Source of the DNA: Hymenobacter chitinivorans DSM 11115 | GTDB taxonomy: Bacteria; Bacteroidota; Bacteroidia; Cytophagales; Hymenobacteraceae | NCBI RefSeq assembly: GCF_002797555.1 | Contig: NZ_PGFA01000001.1 | Coordinates: forward strand, 1,116,001-1,180,000 | DNA length: 64,000 bases | Direction of reading: 5' to 3' | Shown: positions 34,717 to 42,099 of the stretch, one piece after another | Layout of the letters: each line of letters opens with the position of its first letter | Numbering within the stretch: the stretch's first letter is position 1 | Program-made: the position numbers and the translations under genes | Notes under the pieces: generated by a model | What the model saw: only the letters and a program-made list of their open reading frames with translations | The model's database searches: none | What the model was told of the DNA's origin: nothing

Positions 34717-35904
34717 TTGGAACCTGCCCCCCGCCAGCCCCGCCCCTGGATTCTGCCCGTTCTTGTTTTCGCCCAGTTTGCCGGCACCTCGCTCTGGTTT
34801 GCCGGCAACAGCGTGCTGCCCGACTTACTCCGTCGCCCGGGCCTGCAGGGCGCTAGTCTGGGCGGGGTGGTGTCGGCGGTGCAGCTGGGCTTTATTGCCG
34901 GCACGCTGGTCTTTGCCCTGCTCACGCTGGCCGACCGGGTGCCGCCGGCCCGTCTGTTTCTGCTCAGCGCCCTGCTCGGTAGCCTGACCAACCTGGGCTT
35001 GCTCTGGCCCGAATTATCCGCGGCGGGGCTGCTGGGGCTGCGCTTTGCCACGGGTTTGTGTTTGGCCGGAATTTACCCGGTGGGCATGAAAATAGCGGCC
35101 GACTACTACGCCGGGGGGCTGGGCAAGGCGCTGGGGTTTCTGGTGGGGGCGCTGGTGCTGGGCACGGCCTTGCCCCACGGTCTGCGCTGGCTCGGAACCG
35201 GGCTGCCCTGGGCGGCGGTGGTGCTGGCCACCTCGGGCCTGGCCGCGGGTGGTGGAATCCTGCTCTGGCTGCTGGTGCCCAACGGTCCGTTTCGGCGGCC
35301 CGGCAGCCGGCTGGAGCCCGGGGCCGTGCGCGGTATCTGGCAGCACCCGCCGTTTCGGGCCGCGGCCCTGGGCTACTTCGGGCATATGTGGGAGCTTTAC
35401 ACGTTCTGGGCCTTCGTGCCGCTGCTGCTGACCGTGTATCGACAATTACACCCTGGGCCAGCTGAGCTGCCGGCTGGCTTGGCCTTTGGGGTCATTGCCA
35501 GCGGAGCCCTGGCCTGCGTGGGCAGTGGCTATTTGGCCCAGCGCTGGGGTTCCCTGCGGCCCGCCCGGCTGGCATTGTGGGTGTCCGGCGCGTGCTGCGT
35601 GCTGAGCCCGGTGCTGCTCCAGTTGCCGCCGTTTCTCTTTATAGCCGCTGTGCTGGTCTGGGGCCTGGCCGTGGTGGCCGATTCGCCGCAGTTTTCGGCT
35701 CTGGTGGCCCAGCAGGCCCCGACGGCCATCAAGGGCACGGCCCTCACGCTGGTCACCTGCCTGGGCTTTGCCCTGACCATTGTGAGCCTGCAACTATTTG
35801 GGGCCTTGCAAAGCGTGGTGGCTGGGCAATATCTGTTTCTGCTGCTGGCTCCGGGGCCGGTGCTGGGGCTGTGGGCTACGCGCAAAACAGCTGCCTCCGC
35901 CTAG
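34717..35904 (+). CDS. MFS transporter
   Basis: 395 residues with about twelve hydrophobic helices. N-terminal segments VLVFAQFAGTSLWFAGNSVLP, and FATGLCLAGIYPVGMKIAADYY in helix 4-5, are typical of major-facilitator transporters. The substrate is not identifiable. There is no ATG in the first part of the frame: the in-frame stop upstream is at 34657, so the start must be a rare codon, most likely TTG at 34717. It is convergent with the NTF2-fold genes, 7 bp from the nearest stop. Confidence 0.85.
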   Translation: MEPAPRQPRPWILPVLVFAQFAGTSLWFAGNSVLPDLLRRPGLQGASLGGVVSAVQLGFIAGTLVFALLTLADRVPPARLFLLSALLGSLTNLGLLWPELSAAGLLGLRFATGLCLAGIYPVGMKIAADYYAGGLGKALGFLVGALVLGTALPHGLRWLGTGLPWAAVVLATSGLAAGGGILLWLLVPNGPFRRPGSRLEPGAVRGIWQHPPFRAAALGYFGHMWELYTFWAFVPLLLTVYRQLHPGPAELPAGLAFGVIASGALACVGSGYLAQRWGSLRPARLALWVSGACCVLSPVLLQLPPFLFIAAVLVWGLAVVADSPQFSALVAQQAPTAIKGTALTLVTCLGFALTIVSLQLFGALQSVVAGQYLFLLLAPGPVLGLWATRKTAASA

Positions 35905-35911
35905 AAACTAC

Positions 35912-36289
35912 TTATTGGCCGTGGCTGACCTTGGCAACCTGGTAAGTGGCCGCGTTGAGTAGGACAACGAAGGTGCCCCCCTCGTAGCCCCAGGGCAAGG
36001 TGCCGCTGATGCACCAGTAGCCGTCCACCAAGTAGGCTTCGTACGGTCGTTGCGCAATAATATTCTTCCGGCCAAACTCCCGAAACGCCACTTTTTCGGC
36101 TACGGCAAGCGCCGTGGCCGTGTCGGGCGCTGCGGCCGAGGCACCGGCCAGCTTCGGCAGTCGGGCTTGAGCTACGCGCTGCCGGGCCACCTCCTCGCCG
36201 AGCACGAGGCGGCCCCGAAAACGTTGGGCGGGAGCCGGGAAGGCGACTAGGCTAAATAAGGCTACTGCCAGCGCGAGAGAATTGGTCAT
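35912..36289 (-). CDS. Exported NTF2-fold immunity-like protein
   Basis: 125 residues from the ATG at 36289, with a signal peptide (LALAVALFSLVAFPAPAQ). The C-terminal part matches the NTF2-fold immunity family: EFGRKNIIAQRPYEAYLVDGYW, then GTLPWGYEGGTF and a final VSHGQ. In polymorphic toxin systems such proteins neutralise a toxin, but no toxin gene is nearby. An ATG at 36313 overlapping the upstream stop (ATGA) is an alternative start. It has a damaged paralog directly upstream. The signal peptide is unusual for a cytosolic-type immunity fold. Confidence 0.75.
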   Translation of the reverse strand: MTNSLALAVALFSLVAFPAPAQRFRGRLVLGEEVARQRVAQARLPKLAGASAAAPDTATALAVAEKVAFREFGRKNIIAQRPYEAYLVDGYWCISGTLPWGYEGGTFVVLLNAATYQVAKVSHGQ

Positions 36290-36309
36290 GAGAGTAATTA
36301 TGCCGGCGC

Positions 36310-36687
36310 TCATTTGCCGTGCGTTACTTGGAGTACTTGGCTGTCCTTGGCATTCAGAATAATTTCGAAAACGCCGCCGTCACAGCCATTCGGTAACGTG
36401 CCGCTGACGTACCAGAACCCATCAATCAGGTAGGCCTCGTAAGGCCGCTGCCGAACGATGTTGTCCTTGCCGTAAATTCGGAACAGCAGGGGCTCGACTA
36501 CCGTAACGGCCGTGGCTTGGTCGGGAAGCAGTACTGCTTGCAAGCCGGGCTTTGTGCGCAATACGGCCTACACATGCTTCCGGGCCGCCGCTTCTCCGGC
36601 TACCGAGCGGCCCTGGAAGCTTTGGGCCGAGGAAGTGAAGGGCGCCAGCAAGAGCAAAGCAGCCAGAGGAGCAAAGTATATGGTCAT
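36310..36687 (-). pseudogene. NTF2-fold immunity-like paralog interrupted by TAG
   Basis: Reading on the minus strand from the ATG at 36687 gives a signal peptide (MTIYFAPLAALLLL...SSAQ) and GRSVAGEAAARKHV, then an in-frame TAG at 36568-36570, then AVLRTKPGLQAV and the full family domain (IYGKDNIVRQRPYEAYLIDGFW, GTLPNGCDGG, VTHGK). It aligns along its length with the neighbour at 35912-36289, in which a nearby Gln (CAG) occupies the equivalent stretch, so a C-to-T nonsense change is likely. Translation could restart at TTG 36561 without the signal peptide. Pseudogene is the simplest call; a sequencing error is possible. Confidence 0.75.
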
Positions 36688-36808
36688 GTATGCGAGAGCA
36701 ACAGCTAATAGTAGCGCGAACTGTCTAGCGGGCCCGAACGACAGTCGTTGATTCAGCGTAGGCTGCGCGAACTACAACCGGAGGTCGGCGCAGCTAAAGT
36801 ACGCGCTA

Positions 36809-38512
36809 CTACTGCGGCTTACGGTAAAAATACTCCTGCGCACCCTGCTCACCTTGCTGGCGGCGCTGGGCTTCCTGGGCGCGCAGCTCTACCCGCCGGA
36901 TTTTGCCGCTGATGGTCTTGGGCAGCTCCGGCACAAACTCCAGAATCCGGGGCATCTTGTAGGGTGACAGCTGGGTGCGGCAGTAAGCAAACAGCTCGGC
37001 GGCCAAGCCTTCCCCGGCCGCCGAATCGGGGTGCAGAATGATGTAGGCTTTGATTTCGTGACCTTTGATGGGATGGGGGGAGCCCACCACGGCGGCTTCC
37101 ACCACGGCCGGATGCTCTACCAGGGCGCTTTCCACTTCGAAAGGGCCCACGCGGTAGTCCGAGGACTTGATAACGTCGTCGTCGCGGCCTACGAACCAGA
37201 GGTAGCCGTCGGGGGTGCGGTAGGCTTTGTCGCCGGTGTAGTAGAGGCCGTGGCGAAACACGCTGGCCCCGCGCTCCGGCTCCCCGAAGTACTCCTTGAA
37301 AATGCCGTTGGGCCGGCCCGTATCCAGGCGCACGGCAATGTGACCCTCCTCGGTGTCGGGCAGCACGCGGCCTTCGTCGTCGGCAATAACCACCTCGTAG
37401 AGAAACGAAGGCTGGCCCATGGAGCCCAGCTGCACCCGGCGGCCGGGCAAATTATACACCATGGCCGTGCTTTCGGTTTGCCCGTACCCGTCCCGAATCA
37501 GCCGGCCGGTGCCGCGCTGCCAGGCCTCAATTACCTCCGGATTCAGCGGCTCGCCGGCGCTGACGCACTCCCGGAAGTGAAACTGGTACTGGGTCAGATC
37601 TTCCAGAATGAGCAGGCGCAGCACCGTGGGCGGGGCGCAGAACGTGGTGACGCCGTACTCGGCCAGGGCCCGCAGCAGGGGCGGGGCGGCGAATTTGCCG
37701 GTTTGGCGGTACACGAGCAACGTGGCGCCCACGCTCAGGGGCGCGAAAAAGCTGCTCCAGGCAAACTTGGCCCAGCCGGCCTGGGAGATGTTGCAGTGAA
37801 TATCCGAGGAGTTAACCCCAATCCAGGCGGCGGTGCTCAGGTGGCCCACCGGGTAGGAAAAGTGGGTGTGGGTCACAATTTTGGGCAGGCCCGTAGTGCC
37901 CGAGGTGAAGAACAAAAACAGCGGGTCGTCGGCGCGGGTGGGGGCCGGCTCGGCGGCGGCCACCGCCGCATCAGCGGCCGGGAAGCTCACCCAGCCGGGG
38001 CGCTGGTCGGGGCCGACCAACATCTTCAACTGGATTTTCTGGCCGTGCAGCGCTTCGGCCTGGTCAATTTTTTCGGCATTTTCGGCGTCGGCAATGACTA
38101 CGGTGGGCAGCAACCGGCTGAAGCGGTAGGCCAGGTCGGGCACGGCCATGATGGTGGCCGTCGGAATCAGGACTTGCCCGCCCTTGATGCCGGCCAGGTA
38201 AGTCAGCCACAGCTCGGGCACCACCGGCACCATCAGCAGCACGGCCTGCCCGGCTTGGACCTGCTGCCCGCGCCAGAAACCCAGCAGGCGGTTGGCTTGG
38301 GCACTGAGCTCGGCGTAAGTGAAGCGCTGCTCCGTGCCGTCGTCCCCGACCAGCACCAGGGCTTCCTTATCGGGCGTGCGGGCCGCGTGCAGGCCTTCGA
38401 AAATGTCGGTGGTCCAGTTGAAAAACTCGGGCTTGGGCACGGGCAGCCGAGCCAATTCGTCGTAGTGGCCGGCCTCCGTGAGGCGCTGAAACTGCTGGAA
38501 GTAGTCTTGCAT
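36809..38512 (-). CDS. AMP-forming acyl-CoA synthetase, medium-chain/ACSM-like
   Basis: 567 residues from the ATG at 38512. The adenylation-enzyme motifs are all present: LFFTSGTTGLPKIV (P-loop), RDGYGQTESTAM, YYTGDKAYRTPDGYLWFVGR, the hinge region around VGRDDDVIKSSDYRVGP, and the C-terminal catalytic Lys in PKTISGKIRR. AGWAKFAWSSFFAPLSVGA is typical of the acetyl/medium-chain branch. It activates a carboxylic acid to its CoA thioester in the cytosol; chain length is not determined. Single gene, 121 bp after the broken immunity paralog on the same strand. Confidence 0.88.
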   Translation of the reverse strand: MQDYFQQFQRLTEAGHYDELARLPVPKPEFFNWTTDIFEGLHAARTPDKEALVLVGDDGTEQRFTYAELSAQANRLLGFWRGQQVQAGQAVLLMVPVVPELWLTYLAGIKGGQVLIPTATIMAVPDLAYRFSRLLPTVVIADAENAEKIDQAEALHGQKIQLKMLVGPDQRPGWVSFPAADAAVAAAEPAPTRADDPLFLFFTSGTTGLPKIVTHTHFSYPVGHLSTAAWIGVNSSDIHCNISQAGWAKFAWSSFFAPLSVGATLLVYRQTGKFAAPPLLRALAEYGVTTFCAPPTVLRLLILEDLTQYQFHFRECVSAGEPLNPEVIEAWQRGTGRLIRDGYGQTESTAMVYNLPGRRVQLGSMGQPSFLYEVVIADDEGRVLPDTEEGHIAVRLDTGRPNGIFKEYFGEPERGASVFRHGLYYTGDKAYRTPDGYLWFVGRDDDVIKSSDYRVGPFEVESALVEHPAVVEAAVVGSPHPIKGHEIKAYIILHPDSAAGEGLAAELFAYCRTQLSPYKMPRILEFVPELPKTISGKIRRVELRAQEAQRRQQGEQGAQEYFYRKPQ

Positions 38513-38819
38513 GGGGTGGGCAGAAGAGGCGGGACAGAAGGGGACATACGGCGGCCGCACCGCCCGAGGCCGAAACCCGGGCGGCCGAATTCACGGCGCG
38601 CCGCGGTGCTGGTGCAAGAAAAGAAAAGCCTGGAATCTGGCCGGGCCCCGGCGCGGCGGCCGGTCGTTTTTGGGCTTTTAACCACAGAGCCGAAACGCCG
38701 GGCACCGGCGTCTACCTGCAGCCCTGGCTCTACACCGGCTTTCCGTGCCCCCGCCGCCCGAGGCCCGTGACTTTAGGCCGGGTTCCGGGGAGTGTGGCGC
38801 AAACCCGGCCCCGAACCCG

Positions 38820-38827
38820 TATACTTG
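38820..38827 (+). promoter_or_regulatory. Candidate -7 box TATACTTG with very short leader
   Basis: One mismatch to TAnnTTTG; the ATG of the next gene at 38832 is only 4 bp downstream, as in the 30960 promoter. Confidence 0.4.
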
Positions 38828-38831
38828 CCCC

Positions 38832-39164
38832 ATGAGCCTCGACCCCGCCACCTTCTTTCACCACGCCGCCGACGAGGAGAAAACCACCGTTTACACCCAG
38901 ACGCCCGACGGCGACCTGGAGCCCCACGACGCGCTGCTCATTGCCCAGACCCACCGCCAGCGCCTGTTCGTGACCCTGGAAACGCGCCGCCGCTACGTGA
39001 CCTACACCTTCCTAGACGACTCCTCGGACGAGGTCGAGCTGGACTTCGTGCAGGATTACGAAGAGGTGGAAGACCTGCTGGAAGACGCCGGCCTTTTCGG
39101 CCGCCACGACGGGGAAGTGGGGATTCTCTACCACAACCTGCTGTTCCTGCTCATGAACCCGTAA
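38832..39164 (+). CDS. Small acidic protein, unknown
   Basis: 110 residues, strongly acidic (DDSSDEVELDFVQDYEEVEDLLEDA) with a beta-like middle (RRRYVTYTFLDD). No signal peptide. It starts MSLDPATFFHHAADEEK directly after a -7-like box and ends 26 bp before the msrB start on the same strand, so it may be cotranscribed with it. I do not recognise the family. Confidence 0.65.
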   Translation: MSLDPATFFHHAADEEKTTVYTQTPDGDLEPHDALLIAQTHRQRLFVTLETRRRYVTYTFLDDSSDEVELDFVQDYEEVEDLLEDAGLFGRHDGEVGILYHNLLFLLMNP

Positions 39165-39190
39165 GCGGCCCGCGGCCGTTTGCCCCGAGT

Positions 39191-39646
39191 ATGCTGCGCT
39201 GGATTGACATTCTGACTTTTGCCAAGTACGGCAACCCCGAACCGCTCCGGCGGGTGGAAAAAACCGCGCCGGAGTGGGCCGCCCAGCTCACGCCCGCCCA
39301 GTTTCGGGTGCTGCGGGAGCACCACACCGAGCCGCCCTACCGCAACGCCTACTGCCGCAGCTACGAGCCCGGCTGCTACGAGTGCGCCGGCTGCCACAGC
39401 CCGCTGTTCGATTCCAGCACGAAGTACTACGCCATATCCGGCTGGCCCAGCTTTACCCAGCCGGTGGCCCGGCAGGCCATCAGCTACCACTTCGACGACA
39501 CGTACAACATGCAGCGGGTGGAAGTACGCTGCAACGGGTGCGGCGGTCACCTGGGCCACGTCTTCCCCGACGGGCCCGCCCCGGCCGGGCTGCGCTACTG
39601 CATCAACTCCGAGAGCTTGGTGCGGGTGGGTGAACCGGCGGCTTAA
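39191..39646 (+). CDS. msrB: Peptide-methionine (R)-S-oxide reductase MsrB
   Basis: 151 residues. Zinc cysteines at 65 and 68 (CYECAGC) and 114 and 117 (CNGCGGHLGHVF), SGWPSF, and the catalytic Cys137 in RYCINSESL are all present. It reduces methionine-R-sulfoxide in oxidised proteins. No signal peptide, so cytosolic. The start at 39191 is an ATG after CCCCGAGT. Its stop codon overlaps the stop of the convergent lipoprotein gene by four bases. Confidence 0.93.
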   Translation: MLRWIDILTFAKYGNPEPLRRVEKTAPEWAAQLTPAQFRVLREHHTEPPYRNAYCRSYEPGCYECAGCHSPLFDSSTKYYAISGWPSFTQPVARQAISYHFDDTYNMQRVEVRCNGCGGHLGHVFPDGPAPAGLRYCINSESLVRVGEPAA

Positions 39647-40476
39647 TCGAAGGGCGCTACCGACAGGATTTTGTAGGCGCCCCGCTTTTTGGCAATGACC
39701 AGCTTCATGTTGGCGGCGCAGTACACGGTGGAAGCGGCCACGAACCCGCGGGTTTTTCCGTCGGCCGTTTGCACTAGGAGCCAGTCGTCGGTTTGGGCCG
39801 GTAAGGTGGAATCGGAGGCGGCTACCAGCAGGGGATACCGCAGCGCCGCCCGAACCGGACTTTGCGCACCAGGCCGTGCGTGCACTTCGACCCGGCCGGT
39901 TAGCCCGACGTAGGTTGAGTAGGGGTCCACGTCTTCATCGGCCTGGATATTTTTCCAGTACCGGGTCGACTGGAAGTAGGGAAAGGCGTAGCTCGGGGCG
40001 TGGGGCGCCAGCTCCTGGTCGGGGTCATCCGGGGCGCCGCCCAGCTGCAGGGCCCGGCGGATGCCGCCGTAGCCGTTGGTGTCCGGGTCGTTCAGGTAGG
40101 CCGCGAATTCCTTTTTGCCGTGCACCCCGCCCCCGTAGGAAATAACGATGTTGTCGTCGGCCGCGGCCAGTAACTGCTCGCGCTGCCGCCGCTGCGCGTA
40201 GCCCATTAGCTGCCGGACAAACGCTGCCAGGGCCGGATCGGCGGCCGTTACGTCGGCCGGCGGCTCGAGGGAAACGGCGGCCGCCGCGGCGGCGGCGGGC
40301 GTTGAATCCAGGGGGACCTGCGCGGCGGTAGGCGGGGTGGCGGGCGTTGAATCCGGGGTGGCCGCAGGCAACGTGGATGAGTGCGGCGGCGCGGGCGTAG
40401 TGGCGGGCGGCGAATCCGGCTGGCAGGCCGTTACGAGCAAAACGCCCCACCCCAAGAATTTTACGGAAAGATGCAT
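39643..40476 (-). CDS. Lipoprotein with SH3-like C-terminal domain
   Basis: 277 residues. The N-terminus ends in a lipobox, LLVTACQ, so it should be a lipid-anchored exported protein. A Pro/Thr/Ala-rich linker (about 20-75) follows. The C-terminal part contains VEVHARPGAQSPVRAAL and WLLVQTADGKTRGFV, a pattern of bacterial SH3 domains. No catalytic motif. It is convergent with msrB and overlaps its stop. Confidence 0.75.
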   Translation of the reverse strand: MHLSVKFLGWGVLLVTACQPDSPPATTPAPPHSSTLPAATPDSTPATPPTAAQVPLDSTPAAAAAAAVSLEPPADVTAADPALAAFVRQLMGYAQRRQREQLLAAADDNIVISYGGGVHGKKEFAAYLNDPDTNGYGGIRRALQLGGAPDDPDQELAPHAPSYAFPYFQSTRYWKNIQADEDVDPYSTYVGLTGRVEVHARPGAQSPVRAALRYPLLVAASDSTLPAQTDDWLLVQTADGKTRGFVAASTVYCAANMKLVIAKKRGAYKILSVAPFD

Positions 40477-40558
40477 GGCGAAATATAGCGGCTTAGCGGC
40501 AGCGGCAAGCTGCCCCGGCCGCTAAGCCGCCGGTTGCCCAGCGTTGACCGTCTGACCG

Positions 40559-41851
40559 TTACCCCTCTTCCCGAATGCACTGCTGCAGGGCGTCCGTAAA
40601 CTGGTCGATTTCCTGCACCGTGTTGAAATAACCCAACGAAATGCGCAGCACTCCCTTCAAACCCAACGACTTCATCAGGGGCTGGGCGCTGAGCTCTCCG
40701 GCCCGCAGGGCAATGCCGGTGTGCTCGTTAAACCAGCTTTCGGCCTTTGTGGCCTCGATGCCCTCCAGCGTAAAAGACACCAGCGGCTCTTTTTCCGGGG
40801 CCGTGCCGACGATGCGCACCCGCTCCAGGGGCTCCAACTGTTCCTGGGCGTAGTGCAGCAGGCTTTCCTCGTACTGCTGGATTTTGGCGCGGCCAATGCC
40901 GTTGAGGTAGTCGATGACGGCCCCGAAGCCGATGATTTCCACAAAAGCCGGGGTGCCGCCCTCGAAGCGCTTGGGCGGGTCCTGAAACGTGGACTCGGTG
41001 GTGGAAACGCGGCGCGCGATGCTGACTTTGTCCACCATTTCCTCGCCCAGCTGGTAGGGCGGTAATTTTTTGAGCCACTTCTGCCGACCGTACAGCACGC
41101 CCACGCCGCTGGGGCCGCCCATCTTGTGGGCCGAGAAGGTATAGAAGTCGCAGCCCAGCTCCCGCATATCCACCGGCATGTGGGGCGCGGCCTGGGCCCC
41201 GTCCACGAACACGGCAATGTTGCCCCTCTTGTGGGCCAGGGCCACAATTTGCTGGATGGGGTTGATGGTGCCCAGCACGTGGGAAGAGTGCTCCACGGCA
41301 ATCAGGCGGGTTTTGTCGGTAATGGCGTCGGCCAGCTGGTTGAGGTCAATTTCGCCCGAGCCGGTGATGGGCAGCACTTTCAGCAGGGCCTTGGTTTGGT
41401 GGCAGGCCAGCTCCCAGGGCAGGTAGTTGGAGTGGTGGGCCATCATGGTCACGATAACCTCGTCGCCTTCCTGCAGCAGGGCCCGTTCGAAGCCGGTAGC
41501 CACCAGGTTGATGCCCTCGGTGCAGCCCCGCACGAAGACGATTTCCTCCTTGGACGCGTTGAGCAAATCGGCCACCTGCTGGCGGGTGTGCTCCAGCTGC
41601 CCGGTAATGGCCTGGCTCATCGGGTGTTTCTCGTGGGGCTTGGCGTACTGCTCCAAGTAAAGCTGCTGGATTCGCTCGACCAGCACCCGGGGCTTGTGGC
41701 AGGAGGCGGCCGTGTCCAGGTACATCAGCGGCTGCCCGTTGACCTGCTGCTGCAGGGCCGGAAAGTCGCGGCGAATTTGGTCGAGGGGGTAGCCCTGGGC
41801 GAGAATTTGCTGTACGGTATCCAGGGTGGCGGAAGCGTGGGTGGTGGGCAT
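40559..41851 (-). CDS. SufS-like class-V PLP enzyme lacking the usual catalytic Cys
   Basis: 430 residues from the ATG at 41851. It has the full SufS/CsdA layout: MYLDTAASCHKP, EIVFVRGCTEGINLVA, MAHHSNYLPWE, AVEHSSHVLGTINPI, VDGAQAAPHMPVD and the PLP lysine in FSAHKMGGPSGVGVLYG (Lys243). At the site where SufS has the persulfide cysteine in RxGHHCxQP, this protein reads RAGELSAQPLM, with Ser388 in place of Cys. A normal desulfurase mechanism is therefore doubtful. No suf genes adjoin it. It may act as a different aminotransferase-V enzyme. Divergent from the UvrA-like gene. Confidence 0.8.
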   Translation of the reverse strand: MPTTHASATLDTVQQILAQGYPLDQIRRDFPALQQQVNGQPLMYLDTAASCHKPRVLVERIQQLYLEQYAKPHEKHPMSQAITGQLEHTRQQVADLLNASKEEIVFVRGCTEGINLVATGFERALLQEGDEVIVTMMAHHSNYLPWELACHQTKALLKVLPITGSGEIDLNQLADAITDKTRLIAVEHSSHVLGTINPIQQIVALAHKRGNIAVFVDGAQAAPHMPVDMRELGCDFYTFSAHKMGGPSGVGVLYGRQKWLKKLPPYQLGEEMVDKVSIARRVSTTESTFQDPPKRFEGGTPAFVEIIGFGAVIDYLNGIGRAKIQQYEESLLHYAQEQLEPLERVRIVGTAPEKEPLVSFTLEGIEATKAESWFNEHTGIALRAGELSAQPLMKSLGLKGVLRISLGYFNTVQEIDQFTDALQQCIREEG

Positions 41852-42099
41852 GGGCAAGGGCGTTTGGTAGCGGAAAGCAGCGTGGAACTACAGGCTGGTT
41901 TATACGTGAGCTTCCGCCAGCTCAAGGGCCGGATAACTACTCAATTCGCTCCGTACAAGCCCGCATTGGGGCTGAATTAATCCGGAGAGAAAAACCGCAG
42001 AATAGGCGCACCGCTGAGTTTTTTTGCCTCGGTTTCGGATGCCGGACCGCCGCTTGCGTATTTAATGGCTCCATATCCACGCACCGCCTTTCCCGCTGC

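Noticed and set aside
38792-39190. Extended MsrB reading frame upstream of 39191
   Set aside because: The upstream codons are Arg/Pro-rich shadow of the acidic 110-residue gene; MsrB similarity begins after the ATG at 39191.
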